Assembly (NCBI GenBank): GCA_020632665.1 | Contig: JACKFC010000002.1 | Coordinates: forward strand, 124,001-188,000 | Direction of reading: 5' to 3' | From: Deltaproteobacteria bacterium | GTDB taxonomy: Bacteria > Myxococcota_A > UBA9042 | Length of the DNA stretch: 64,000 nt | In this document: in pieces, positions 10,724 to 19,131 of the stretch | Layout of the letters: each line of letters opens with the position of its first letter | How positions within the stretch are numbered: the first letter of the stretch is position 1 | Program-made: the position numbers and the translations under genes | Notes under the pieces: model-generated | What the model saw: only the letters and a program-made list of their open reading frames with translations | Told to the model about the DNA's origin: nothing | Databases searched by the model: none

Positions 10724-11767
10724 ATGCGGATGTTCGAGTTGCGTTGGTTGGTTGTGGTTGGGGTGGCGTTTGCGTTGGGTTGTGGGTCGGAATCGTCGGG
10801 TGGTGGGAGCGATGGGGCGGATTGCGGATCCGGATGTGACGTACTCACGCCCGGTGGAGACGCTGTTGGGGATGTCGGGGGTGATGGGACCGGGCCTGGC
10901 AGCGACAGCGGCAGCGGCAGCAGCAGCGACAGCAGCAGCGACAGCAGCAGCGACAGCGACAGCGGCAGTGACAGCGTCAGCGACAGCGGCAGCGATACGG
11001 TTGCGGCGGATATCGCGACGGATTCTGCGACGACGGACGTGGCGGCGACCGATGGCGCGACGACCGACTCGGCGACGACCGACTCGGCGACGACCGACTC
11101 GGCGATGACCGACAGCGCGACGACCGACGTCGCGACGACCGATTCCGGCGGCACCGACGCCACCGGGGCCGTGCAGTGCGGTGGGTCGTCCGGGACGTTC
11201 CCGGCCTTCGCGAAGGCTTGCGCTGTCGATGCGGATTGCGTCGTCGTGCAGCACCAGATCAACTGCTGCGGGACCAAGATCGCGATCGGCATCGGCAAGG
11301 GTGAGGCCGAGGCCTTCGCGGCGGCCGAGAAGGTTTGCCAATCGCAATATCCGGCGTGTGGCTGCGCGCAATTCGAGACCGTCGCCGAGGATGGCTATTC
11401 CACGTGGAACGACGCCGAGTTCGTCGCCAAATGCCAGGACGGCGTGTGTCGGGCGACGGTGCCGACCGGCAAGCCGGTGTGCAGCGAGACCGGGATGAGC
11501 AAGCCGCTGCCGCCCAAGGCGTGCAAGGCGACCAGCGACTGCACCATCGGGATCAAGACGATCGATTGCTGCGGCAGCCAGAAGGCGGTCGGCGTCGCGA
11601 AATACGCCAAGGATGCTTGGGAGAAGGCGGAATTTTCCTGCTCCAAGGGGATGGCCGTCTGCGATTGTGTGCCGAAGCCGATCCAATTCGAGGACGGCCT
11701 CTCCGGCGGTGACGGGCTGATGGCCGTGCAATGCGAATCCGGGCAGTGCGCCACCTACGCGAAGTAG
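10724..11767 (+). CDS. lipoprotein with Ser/Asp-Thr/Ala linker and two tandem Cys modules
   Basis: 347 residues. The ATG at 10724 follows a GGAGG with proper spacing. The signal peptide ends VAFALGC (Cys20). Next comes a short DCGSGCDVLTPGGD motif shared with the giant lipoprotein at 51013, then a Ser/Asp-rich stretch and a TTDSA-repeat linker (about 60-145). The mature part is two copies of a ~90-residue module, each with an xDC, an INCCG or IDCCG, and a CxC (CGC, CDC) motif in order. No family is recognised. Probably a surface-exposed lipoprotein held off the membrane by the acidic linker. Confidence 0.85.
   Translation: MRMFELRWLVVVGVAFALGCGSESSGGGSDGADCGSGCDVLTPGGDAVGDVGGDGTGPGSDSGSGSSSDSSSDSSSDSDSGSDSVSDSGSDTVAADIATDSATTDVAATDGATTDSATTDSATTDSAMTDSATTDVATTDSGGTDATGAVQCGGSSGTFPAFAKACAVDADCVVVQHQINCCGTKIAIGIGKGEAEAFAAAEKVCQSQYPACGCAQFETVAEDGYSTWNDAEFVAKCQDGVCRATVPTGKPVCSETGMSKPLPPKACKATSDCTIGIKTIDCCGSQKAVGVAKYAKDAWEKAEFSCSKGMAVCDCVPKPIQFEDGLSGGDGLMAVQCESGQCATYAK
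10901..10994 (+). repeat. AGCGAC/AGCGGC hexanucleotide tract
   Basis: An in-frame run of agcgac and agcagc/agcggc units that encodes the Ser/Asp linker of the lipoprotein at 10724. A second in-frame tract at about 11066-11110 repeats gcgacgaccgactcg three times. Such tracts can expand or contract by slippage, changing linker length without breaking the frame. Confidence 0.8.
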
Positions 11768-11794
11768 GCTCGAGCGCGGAGGGCGTTCGCGTCG

Positions 11795-13219
11795 CTAGAG
11801 CGATTCGACAAAGCGGACCACGGCGTCGCGATCGACTTTGGGCAAGGCCACGAAGGCGTCACGCGCGACCTTGGCCTCGCCGCCGTGCCAGGCGATCGCG
11901 GCCTGCACGCCGTCGGCGCGGCCGTCGTGCAGCAAGCGCTGGTGGCCGTTGACCACCGGGAAGCGGCCGATCCCCCAGAGCGGCGGGGTCCGCCATTCGG
12001 CCCCGGTGGCGGCGCCGGCCGGCCGCTGGTCCGAGAGGTCGGGGCCCATATCGTGCAGCAGCAGGTCCGTGTAGGGCCAGATGGTCTGCCCGGCGACGGC
12101 GGTGGGCACGGCGTCGGTGGCCGTCTCGTGGCGCGGGGTATGACAGCCGCCGCAGCCGAGGTCGGCGAAGACCTGCTTGCCGCGCAGCACCTTCGGCAGC
12201 TCGGCGTCCGGCCGCGCTGGCGGCGCGAGCAGCTGGCTGTAGCGCTCGAGCCGGAGCAGCGTGTCGTCGTCGGCCTCGGGCTCGCCACCGCTGGGCGCGG
12301 CGAGGCATTGCTGCTGCGCCGGAGAGCAGGGCGGCGTGGGGTGCAGGCTGCTGGTGATGCCCATATCGCCGTAGAGCGCGCCGGCGACCTGATCGCGGAT
12401 GCTCGGTGCCTCGGCCTTCCAGCCGAAGCGGCCGACGCGGCCGTCGGGGAGCAGCGGGACGCGACCGGAGATGCCGTCGCCGTCCTTGTCCTCGGGGTCG
12501 GCGAGGGCCTGCAAGCGGCTCGTGGGCACCGCTTCGAGCAAGCCCAGGCCGATCATCTGCGGTGCGACGCGAGGCGAGAGGCGGGCGCCCGGGCCGAGCG
12601 GGCCGTAGGCGAGGTGGTCGACGCTCCAGGTCGGGCGTTGCAGGGCGAGGCTGCCACCCTCACCGAGCGCGACGCTCTCGTCGGCCAGGGCTACGGTCAG
12701 CGAGGCCTCGGCCGGCACGCCGGGGATGCCGTGGGGTTGGATCTGCCCGCCGTAGGTCGGGTCGTCGCCGAGCGCGCCATCCGGGCCGAGTGAGGAGAGC
12801 CGCAGCAGCAGGCCGATGACCGGCTCGTCCGGCGAGAGCGGCGGGCGGCCACGACCGTCCTTGGCGTGGCAGCCGGCGCAGGTATTGGCCTGAAAGAGCG
12901 GCCCGAGGCCGTCGCGCAGGCCCGTGCTCGCAGGTGCGGTGACCCAGGGCTGGCGGAAGAAGCTGCGCCCGGCGTGAAAGAGCGCTTCTTCCTCGGCGTC
13001 GGCGGTCGGAACCGGCAACGAGAAGGCGTTGCTGCCACCGAGCAGCAGGTTGGTCGCGTCGCCGCCGGGCCGGGTCTCGCCCGCTTCCAACGCGCTCGCG
13101 GTGGTCGCGGCCTCGTCGCTGCCGCAGCCCGCGGTCGGCAGCAGCGCCGCGACGCAGAGCGCGTAGGCGAGGGTGCTGGGGCGAGCGCGGCGCGGGCCCG
13201 CGGTGCGTGTCGTGGCCAT
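11795..13219 (-). CDS. di-haem oxidoreductase (DHOR/DUF1111) lipoprotein
   Basis: 474 residues. The signal peptide ends LLPTAGC (lipobox Cys32). It has two haem-c motifs, CAGCH (114-118) and CGGCH (356-360), and the DHOR-family hallmarks HGIPG (163-167) and GRFGWKA (263-269), plus DKDGDGISGR. This family (often called thiol oxidoreductase) is related to MauG and cytochrome c peroxidases and acts in the periplasm. The gene begins 5 bases after the imelysin gene ends and is clearly its operon partner; this pair recurs in iron-regulated loci of other bacteria. The Fur-like boxes upstream of the imelysin gene probably control both. Confidence 0.9.
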   Translation of the reverse strand: MATTRTAGPRRARPSTLAYALCVAALLPTAGCGSDEAATTASALEAGETRPGGDATNLLLGGSNAFSLPVPTADAEEEALFHAGRSFFRQPWVTAPASTGLRDGLGPLFQANTCAGCHAKDGRGRPPLSPDEPVIGLLLRLSSLGPDGALGDDPTYGGQIQPHGIPGVPAEASLTVALADESVALGEGGSLALQRPTWSVDHLAYGPLGPGARLSPRVAPQMIGLGLLEAVPTSRLQALADPEDKDGDGISGRVPLLPDGRVGRFGWKAEAPSIRDQVAGALYGDMGITSSLHPTPPCSPAQQQCLAAPSGGEPEADDDTLLRLERYSQLLAPPARPDAELPKVLRGKQVFADLGCGGCHTPRHETATDAVPTAVAGQTIWPYTDLLLHDMGPDLSDQRPAGAATGAEWRTPPLWGIGRFPVVNGHQRLLHDGRADGVQAAIAWHGGEAKVARDAFVALPKVDRDAVVRFVESL

Positions 13220-13224
13220 GGCGG

Positions 13225-14409
13225 CTACTCCGGCTGCGGGATGTCGAGCCCGAACGTGCCGAAGACCTCGGCGATCGTCGCCTCGACCTTCTGCAACGCG
13301 TCGATCGCCGCCTTGACGCGGGCGCGGCCGGCGGGGTTGTCCTTGGCGATCTCGCGGTCGAAGGGCGGCTGCAGCGCCTCGGTCGCGGCCAGCGCAGCGT
13401 CGATCTCGGCGTCGAGCCGCGCGGCGAGCGTCGGGCTCTGCGCCTGCACGGCGACGCGGATGCCGTCGCCCTGCACCGTCGTCCCGTCGGTGCGCAGGTA
13501 GCTGCCGACCCAGACGTTCCGAATCCCCCGCACGTCCTGGACCATGTCGCGGTGGGTATTGTCGGAGAAGCAGGAGTGCTCGTCCTCCTGGTCGCCGGAG
13601 TCGTAGGCGGCCTGCAGGCGCTCGCCGCCGGTCTCGAAGCCGGCGAGCAGGAACATCCCGGTCAGCGCGTCGCGCAGGCGCTTCTTCGCCGGCGCCGTCA
13701 GCCATTCGGCCGCCCACGAATCGGCGTCGGCGTCGTAGCCGACCTGCGCCTGCTGCAGGTGCGAGGCGAGCAGCTTCGCCGTCACCGTCAGGTAGCTGCC
13801 GCGGCGGTCCTGGTGCGCCGCGGTACCGCCGCTGGTCAGGTAGTCGGTGTGCGGCCTGTCGCCGGGGCCGGTCGCGCTGTGGTCTTGGCCCCAGAGCAGG
13901 AATTCGATGGCGTGGTAGCCGGTGGCGATATTGGCGTCGCCGCCGAAGGCGTTGAGCTCGGCCAGCTTCGCCGCGGTGATCGGCGTCGACGTGTCGTTGA
14001 TCAGGCCGGCGGTGGGGTTGCCGTCGACGTAGTCGACATAGGCCTCGTCGAGCGGCCAGGCGTTGAGCCAGCCTTCGACCAACTCGATCGGGCCGTCGTA
14101 GAAGCGAAAGACCTCGGTCTGCAGGTAGCTCTCGCGGGCCATCTTCCAGGCCGCGCGGGCGGCCGCGAGGTTCCCTGCGGTCGGCGCGGCGACGAAGGTC
14201 TCGCAGGCCGCCTGCAGGGCGGCGGCGTCGCGCTGGGTATCGGTGAAGGCCGCCGCGGCGATCGCGACGTAGGTCCGGGTCGCGCTGTCCATCGCCGCTT
14301 CGACCGCTGCAGCGTCGTCGCCTGCTTCGCTGCCGCAGCCGGTCGGTCCGGAAAGTGCCAGCGCCAGCAGCAGCGCCGTGCTGGTCCATCGCGTCGTCGT
14401 CGTACCCAT
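13225..14409 (-). CDS. imelysin-family (peptidase M75-like) iron-regulated lipoprotein
   Basis: 394 residues from the ATG at 14409, preceded by a strong GGAGGGATCG site. The lipobox is SGPTGC (Cys25). The imelysin hallmark GYHAIEF (164-170, the GxHxxE motif) is present and followed by LLWG. Imelysin proteins are extracytoplasmic helical-bundle proteins tied to iron acquisition; peptidase activity is doubtful for most. It is first in a two-gene operon with the di-haem oxidoreductase, and has two Fur-like palindromes about 50-90 bases upstream, consistent with iron repression. Confidence 0.9.
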   Translation of the reverse strand: MGTTTTRWTSTALLLALALSGPTGCGSEAGDDAAAVEAAMDSATRTYVAIAAAAFTDTQRDAAALQAACETFVAAPTAGNLAAARAAWKMARESYLQTEVFRFYDGPIELVEGWLNAWPLDEAYVDYVDGNPTAGLINDTSTPITAAKLAELNAFGGDANIATGYHAIEFLLWGQDHSATGPGDRPHTDYLTSGGTAAHQDRRGSYLTVTAKLLASHLQQAQVGYDADADSWAAEWLTAPAKKRLRDALTGMFLLAGFETGGERLQAAYDSGDQEDEHSCFSDNTHRDMVQDVRGIRNVWVGSYLRTDGTTVQGDGIRVAVQAQSPTLAARLDAEIDAALAATEALQPPFDREIAKDNPAGRARVKAAIDALQKVEATIAEVFGTFGLDIPQPE

Positions 14410-14459
14410 CGATCCCTCCGAGGTGCCGCCCACCCGTTTCGCCACGCTGTCTAATGATG

Positions 14460-14476
14460 TTGAAAGTCAATGTCAA
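14460..14476 (-). promoter_or_regulatory. Fur-like operator 1
   Basis: TTGAAAGTCAATGTCAA, an imperfect palindrome close to the TTGAAAATCATTTTCAA form of Fur box. It lies in a short AT-rich patch that stands out from the GC-rich surroundings, about 50 bases upstream of the imelysin start. It could also touch the divergent aminotransferase promoter. Confidence 0.5.
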
Positions 14477-14481
14477 CAGTT

Positions 14482-14498
14482 TTGAAATCAACTTTCAG
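14482..14498 (-). promoter_or_regulatory. Fur-like operator 2
   Basis: TTGAAATCAACTTTCAG, a second copy of the same half-sites (TTGAAA and TTTCA) five bases beyond the first box, with one fewer centre base. The outer TGAAAGT and ACTTTCA of the two boxes also form one larger inverted repeat (14461-14497). Confidence 0.4.
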
Positions 14499-14584
14499 TC
14501 AGCGGCGGCGGCAATTGCCAGTCCCAGCTCGCTCGGGCACCTTCGCGCACACCTCCGCACCCTTCGGAGCGATAGGACGTGCCC

Positions 14585-15751
14585 ATGCCGACCCTCGCCA
14601 CCGCCAGCCGACTGCGCCCCTTCGGGACCTCGATCTTCAGCGAGATGACGGCGCTCGCCACCGCCCACGGCGCGATCAACCTCTCGCAGGGCTTCCCCGA
14701 CTTCGAGGGCCCCGATTCGATCCGTGAGGCGGCGATCGCGGCGCTGCGTGGTGGGGCGAACCAATACGCGCGCAGCGCCGGTCGCCCCGAGCTGGCGGCG
14801 GCGATCGCGGCGCACGTCGGCGCCCACCGCGGCATCGCGCTCGACCCGACGACGCAGGTGGTCGTGACCTCGGGCTGCACCGAGGCGCTGATGGCGATGG
14901 CGCTCGGCGTCCTCGAGCCCGGCGACGAGGTGATCACCTTCGAGCCCTTCTACGACGCCTACCCGGTGGTCTGCGCGGCGGCGGGGGCGACGCTGCGGCC
15001 GATCACGCTGCGCTTCCCGGAGCTCGCGGTGGATCTCGACGCCGTGCGGGCCGCCATCACGCCGAAGACGCGGATGCTGCTGATCAACACGCCGCACAAC
15101 CCGAGCGGCAAGGTCTTTTCGCGGCGAGAGCTGAGCGACCTCGCGGCGATCGCCGTCGAGCACGACCTCATCGTCGTCACCGACGAGGTCTACGAGCACC
15201 TGGTCTACGACGTCCCGCACGTCACGATGGCCGAGCTGCCGGGGATGGCGGAGCGGACGCTGGTGCTCTCTTCGGCCGGCAAATCGTTCAGCTACACCGG
15301 CTGGAAGATCGGCTGGGCCTACGGTCCGGCGGCGCTCTGCGCGGCGGTGCAGGCGGCGCACCAATTCCTCACCTTCTGCTCGGCGACGCCGCTGCAGCTC
15401 GGCATCGCCCACGCCCTCGCCGAGCTGCCGGCCGACTTCTACGCCGAGCTCTCGGCGATGTATCGCAGCAAGCGCGACTTCCTGGTCGAGGTGCTGCAGC
15501 AAGCCGGCTTCCGGGTCGGCATCCCGGACGGCACGTATTTCGTCGTCGCCGACTTCACGCCGCTCTTCGACGGCGACGACCGCGACTTCTGCCGTTGGCT
15601 GACCACAGAGCACGGCGTGGCGGCGATCCCGCCCTCGGTCTTCTACAGCGAAGACCCCGACGAGGGCCGGCGGCTGGTGCGCTTCGCCTTCTGCAAGACC
15701 CAACCGACCCTGGACGCGGCCGCCGAGCGGCTGCTGCGGATCGCCCGATGA
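14585..15751 (+). CDS. class I PLP aminotransferase (glutamine transaminase K/methionine type)
   Basis: 388 residues from the ATG at 14585 (AGGA seven bases upstream); a GTG two codons earlier is also possible. Fold-type I motifs are in order: the substrate loop INLSQGFPDF (31-40), NTPHNPSG (168-175), the cofactor Asp/Tyr pair in VTDEVYEHL (198-206) and the Schiff-base lysine Lys233 in SSAGKSFSYTGW. The FPDF signature places it with kynurenine/glutamine/methionine aminotransferases. The next gene, overlapping by 4 bases, is a nitrilase-type omega-amidase. Such pairs recycle the alpha-ketoglutaramate (or ketosuccinamate) left by glutamine-dependent transamination, as in methionine salvage. Confidence 0.9.
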   Translation: MPTLATASRLRPFGTSIFSEMTALATAHGAINLSQGFPDFEGPDSIREAAIAALRGGANQYARSAGRPELAAAIAAHVGAHRGIALDPTTQVVVTSGCTEALMAMALGVLEPGDEVITFEPFYDAYPVVCAAAGATLRPITLRFPELAVDLDAVRAAITPKTRMLLINTPHNPSGKVFSRRELSDLAAIAVEHDLIVVTDEVYEHLVYDVPHVTMAELPGMAERTLVLSSAGKSFSYTGWKIGWAYGPAALCAAVQAAHQFLTFCSATPLQLGIAHALAELPADFYAELSAMYRSKRDFLVEVLQQAGFRVGIPDGTYFVVADFTPLFDGDDRDFCRWLTTEHGVAAIPPSVFYSEDPDEGRRLVRFAFCKTQPTLDAAAERLLRIAR

Positions 15752-16563
15752 ACGCGCCCCACCCGCTCGCCGTCGCCGGCATCCAGACCGATATCCACTG
15801 GGAAGACCCGGCCGCCACGCTGGCCCACGTCGCGCCGGCCATCTCCCGCGCGGCCGCCGCCGGGGCGCGGCTCTGCGTGCTGCCCGAGATGTTCGCCACC
15901 GGCTTCTCGATGCGCGCAGGCGCCCTCGGCGTCCACCACGACGCCATCGCCGCCGCTTGCGCCGAGCTCGCCCGCAGCCACGGCGTCTGGTTGCTCGCCG
16001 GCCTGGTCGAGCCCGTCGGCGCCGACGCCCCCGCCGGCAGCCGGCCGCGCAACGCCGCGGTGGTATGGAGCCCCGACGGCAGTGAGGCGTTGCGCTACCA
16101 CAAGATTCACCCCTTCACCTTCGGCGGCGAGCACGAGCATTACGACGGCGGCACCGCGCTGCCGACGCTGACCATCGAGGGCGTCCGCGTCACCGTGCTG
16201 GTCTGCTACGACCTGCGTTTCGTCGAGCTCTTTCGCGCCCGCGCCGACGCGACCGACCTCTTCTGCGTCATCGCCAACTGGCCCGAGGCGCGGTGGGAGC
16301 ATTGGGCGACGTTGCTGCGGGCGCGCGCCATCGAGACGCAGGCCTACGTGCTCGGTGTCAACCGGGTCGGCGAGGGCGGCGGGCTGCGGTATCGCGGCGA
16401 TTCGGCGCTCTACGGGCCCTTCGGCGAGCCGCTGGCGACCGCGTCGAGCGGCGAGACGCTGGTGCTCGGGGCGGTAGATCCGCAGCAGGTCGCTCTGGTG
16501 CGCGAGAAGACGAGCTTCCTCCGTGACCGGCGGCCGGAGGTCTACGCGGCATGGCGACGCTGA
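15748..16563 (+). CDS. nitrilase-superfamily omega-amidase
   Basis: 271 residues. The ATG overlaps the aminotransferase stop (ATGA). The nitrilase triad is clear: Glu47 in VLPEMF, Lys119 in YHKIHPF and Cys153 in VCYDLRF. The protein lies in the Nit2/YafV branch, which hydrolyses the omega-amide of alpha-ketoglutaramate and related acids. Coupled to the upstream transaminase, it would make the amine transfer irreversible. It overlaps the next gene by 13 bases. Confidence 0.9.
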   Translation: MNAPHPLAVAGIQTDIHWEDPAATLAHVAPAISRAAAAGARLCVLPEMFATGFSMRAGALGVHHDAIAAACAELARSHGVWLLAGLVEPVGADAPAGSRPRNAAVVWSPDGSEALRYHKIHPFTFGGEHEHYDGGTALPTLTIEGVRVTVLVCYDLRFVELFRARADATDLFCVIANWPEARWEHWATLLRARAIETQAYVLGVNRVGEGGGLRYRGDSALYGPFGEPLATASSGETLVLGAVDPQQVALVREKTSFLRDRRPEVYAAWRR

Positions 16564-17138
16564 CCTACGATCCGGCGGAGACGCTCCGCCAGGCCCGCGA
16601 CCGCTACTTCGAGGCCAACGGCTTCGGCGGTGACGGCGGCTACAGCAAGAAGTGGGAGATCATCAAAATCGGGCCGCTTCCGATCCCGATCCGCAACACG
16701 GCGGGACGCGTCGCGGCGATCCGCTTCCACGACCTGCACCACGTCATCGGCGGCTTCGACACCGACCTCGCCGGAGAGGGCGAGATCTCGGCCTTCGAGC
16801 TCGGCGGTGGCTGCGGTAGCTATACCTTCGCCTGGGGCATCAACTTCCAGGGCATGCTCTTCGGCCTGCGCTGGCCGGGACAGCTGCTGCGCGGCTGGGT
16901 CCGTGGCCGGCGCGGCCGCACGCTCTACCACAGCGATTGGGACGAGGCCCTGCTCGACCGCACCGTCGGCGAGGTGCGCCACGAGATGGGGCTGGACGTC
17001 GCGCCGGGGCCAGCGTCGGTCGGCGAGCGGCTCTCGTTCGGGCTGACGTTGCTGGCGAGCGTGGTGGTGCACGTGGCGCTGATCGGCGGCTTCCTCGCCG
17101 CGGTCGGCTGGGGGCTGGGGCGGTTGTTCGGCGGGTGA
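16551..17138 (+). CDS. membrane-tail protein with a COQ4-type HDxxHx11E motif
   Basis: 195 residues. Near the middle it has HDLHH followed by a glutamate (His60, Asp61, His64, Glu76), which fits the HDxxHx11E metal motif of the COQ4 ubiquinone-biosynthesis family. The C-terminus (about 161-193) is a hydrophobic segment, probably two membrane spans or a re-entrant hairpin. It overlaps the omega-amidase gene by 13 bases, so it is the third gene of that operon. Membership of the COQ4 family is an inference from this motif alone; the rest could be a different alpha-helical hydroxylase-like protein. Confidence 0.7.
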   Translation: MATLTYDPAETLRQARDRYFEANGFGGDGGYSKKWEIIKIGPLPIPIRNTAGRVAAIRFHDLHHVIGGFDTDLAGEGEISAFELGGGCGSYTFAWGINFQGMLFGLRWPGQLLRGWVRGRRGRTLYHSDWDEALLDRTVGEVRHEMGLDVAPGPASVGERLSFGLTLLASVVVHVALIGGFLAAVGWGLGRLFGG

Positions 17139-17249
17139 GCGCGGCGCTCGTCCCCCATGCCGGGTGTACCCAGCGGCGGCTGCGTCGGCGAGTACCACTT
17201 CGACAAAGAGGACGCATTCACTGCGGTTGACTCGTAGGCGCAATTCCTT

Positions 17250-17266
17250 ATTCTAGAATCTAGAAT
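17250..17266 (+). promoter_or_regulatory. operator-like repeat upstream of HTH gene
   Basis: ATTCTAGAAT (perfect 10-base palindrome) followed directly by CTAGAAT, giving a tandem CTAGAAT repeat. It ends just before the GGAGG of the HTH gene at 17284. Small autoregulated operons often have such a palindrome there. The surrounding gap (17139-17283) holds no gene. Confidence 0.4.
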
Positions 17267-17283
17267 GGAGGTCGAGCCACAAC

Positions 17284-17856
17284 ATGGTCCAGCACCCGAC
17301 GATGCGCCCGCATGACCTGATCGTGCTGCTGTACGCTCGGCGACGCGTCACGGATTCCTGGAGCTACGGCGAACTTGCGGGTGAGCTCGGCTTGTCTGCG
17401 TCGCAGGTCTTCGAGAGCTTTCGCCGGTCCACGGACGCAGGGCTGTTCAATCGCGACCGACAGGCGGTTCACGCGAGAGCCTTGCGCGACTTCGTGCTCC
17501 ACGGCGCCCGATACGCCTTCCCGCCTGTGTCCCTGCCGGCGACGACTGGATGGCCGACCGCTTCGACGCACCCATTGCTGGCAACGAGGCTGCGCAGCCT
17601 CAGTGACGACAGCGCCGGCCGCTGGGTCTGGCCCGACCCACGTGGTCCGGCCTTCGGGACCGGCTTGTTGCCGCTGCATTCGTGTGTCGGCCGCATCGCG
17701 GCGGCGACGTCGGAACCCTTGGTGGCGCTCTACGGCCAGCTCGCGTTGTTCGACGAGCTGCGGGTCGGTGGTCGGCGTGGCGGCAAGATCGCGTCCGAGT
17801 TGCTCGCAGAAGCCATCGAAGCTCCCGTCGCGGGACCCGCGACCTGGGCGGAATGA
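17284..17856 (+). CDS. winged-helix HTH protein paired with a nucleotidyltransferase
   Basis: 190 residues. The N-terminal 80 residues read as a winged helix (WSYGELAGELGLSASQVFESFRRSTDAGLF); the remainder is not recognised. It overlaps the following nucleotidyltransferase gene by 4 bases (ATGA). An HTH gene coupled to a small nucleotidyltransferase is the layout of several toxin-antitoxin and abortive-infection pairs (AbiE-like, MNT-based), so this may be the antitoxin or regulator. The partner is broken by an insertion sequence. Confidence 0.7.
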   Translation: MVQHPTMRPHDLIVLLYARRRVTDSWSYGELAGELGLSASQVFESFRRSTDAGLFNRDRQAVHARALRDFVLHGARYAFPPVSLPATTGWPTASTHPLLATRLRSLSDDSAGRWVWPDPRGPAFGTGLLPLHSCVGRIAAATSEPLVALYGQLALFDELRVGGRRGGKIASELLAEAIEAPVAGPATWAE

Positions 17857-18244
17857 CGGCGGGATCTTCGAGGGGCGGGGCCGATCGCGTGCCTGTGATC
17901 GGCGATCTCGCGCAGATCGCGGCCACTCTGCGGCAGGCCGGACTCGACGTCGTCTTCATCGGCGGCATCGTGATCCCGCTCTACCTCGGTCCAGAAGGGC
18001 GGGCCCGGGCCCGCGCCACCGAGGATATCGACCTCGTCGTCGCTGCCCACACATTCGCAGCTTGGACTCGCACTGAGGTGACGTTGCGCCGACTCGGCTT
18101 CACCAACGACGTCCGCGACGACGCACCAATCTGCCGATTTCTGTTCGAAGGTCTGACGCTCGACGTCATCCCGGTGGCCCCGCAGTTTCTCGGCATGGAC
18201 GCGGCGCACTTGCAGGCCGTCATGGACCGAGCGCAGATGTACCG
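17853..18244 (+). pseudogene. nucleotidyltransferase gene truncated by IS21
   Basis: The first ~130 residues show a Pol-beta-type minimal nucleotidyltransferase: the GG of VFIGGIVIP, then ATEDIDLVV with the DxD metal ligands, and CRFLFEGLTLDVIP with a third acidic residue. At 18245 the IS21 left end begins and the frame runs on into the element to 18356 with an unrelated tail. The rest of the gene is not found on the far side of the IS (20717 onward). That side lacks a matching target duplication, so material has been lost. Confidence 0.75.
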
Positions 18245-18369
18245 TGATCGACGTCAACTATTTCTGCCGGTCCGCGACAACTATTTTTGCCGGTCGAACG
18301 CACCACGTTTCTCCCCCCTCTCCAACGGTCGCCACCGCTGGGCGTCGACTTGCTGAGCCCACCCAAGGC

Positions 18370-19131
18370 TCAGCAGGCCGGCGCCCCGCTTTTCGGGCTT
18401 CGGTAGCTCGGCACCGCGAATTCCAAGATGCTGCTGTGGTGCACCAGCCGATCCACCGCCGCGAGCGTGGTGAGCTTGTTGCGGAAGATCTTGTCCCATT
18501 CGCTAAACACCAGGTTGCTCGTGATCAGGAGCGACCGGCGCTCGTAGCGCTCCGCCAACAGCGTGAACAGCACTTCGATTTCTTCCTCGCTCTGCTGCAC
18601 ATAGCCGATATCGTCCAAGATCAGCAGGTCGAAACGGTCGAGTTTCCGCAGCGCGCGCGGCAGTTCGAAGTCGCGTCGCGCAACCAGCAGTTCCTGCACC
18701 AGCCGGAAGGTCGGCGTGAATAGCACGGCGAAGCCCTTGTCGGTCAGTTCTTGCCCCAGGGCGACGGCGAAGTGGCTCTTGCCGGTGCCGGGCAGTCCGA
18801 ACGCCAAAACGTTCCGCGCCTGCTCGAGGAAATCGCCGTTGCGTAGCTCGCGGATGCGTCGCTGCAAGTCGACGGGAAGTCGTTTGGTATCGAAGTTGTC
18901 GAAGGTCTTTGCTGCTGGAAGCTTCGAGGCATGACGCAGACGCGCGACGCGGCGCTGCCGGCGGTCATCGTTCTCGGCCTCGAGCACCTCGCCGATGACC
19001 TGCAACGCCTCGTCGTGACCCGTCTGCTGCATCTTGTCGACCAGCAGCTCGGCCATCGTCGGCAGCTTGAACTGCCGCAGCAGCTGCCGTATCCGAGCCT
19101 CGATCCCGGCCTGTTGTGCGTTTCCATTCAT
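18370..19131 (-). CDS. istB: IS21 helper ATPase IstB
   Basis: 253 residues, AAA+ helper ATPase of IS21 transposition. Walker A is GLPGTGKSH and Walker B is LLILDDIG. The usual N-terminal IstB region (LPTMAELLVDKM) is present, and the length is normal for the family. The start overlaps the istA stop by 4 bases, as in other IS21 elements. It appears intact. Confidence 0.95.
   Translation of the reverse strand: MNGNAQQAGIEARIRQLLRQFKLPTMAELLVDKMQQTGHDEALQVIGEVLEAENDDRRQRRVARLRHASKLPAAKTFDNFDTKRLPVDLQRRIRELRNGDFLEQARNVLAFGLPGTGKSHFAVALGQELTDKGFAVLFTPTFRLVQELLVARRDFELPRALRKLDRFDLLILDDIGYVQQSEEEIEVLFTLLAERYERRSLLITSNLVFSEWDKIFRNKLTTLAAVDRLVHHSSILEFAVPSYRSPKSGAPAC

Noticed and set aside
10901..11110. 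Repeat tract considered as a CRISPR-like or VNTR array
   Set aside because: The units are contiguous, in frame and without spacers; they encode a Ser/Asp and Thr/Ala linker.
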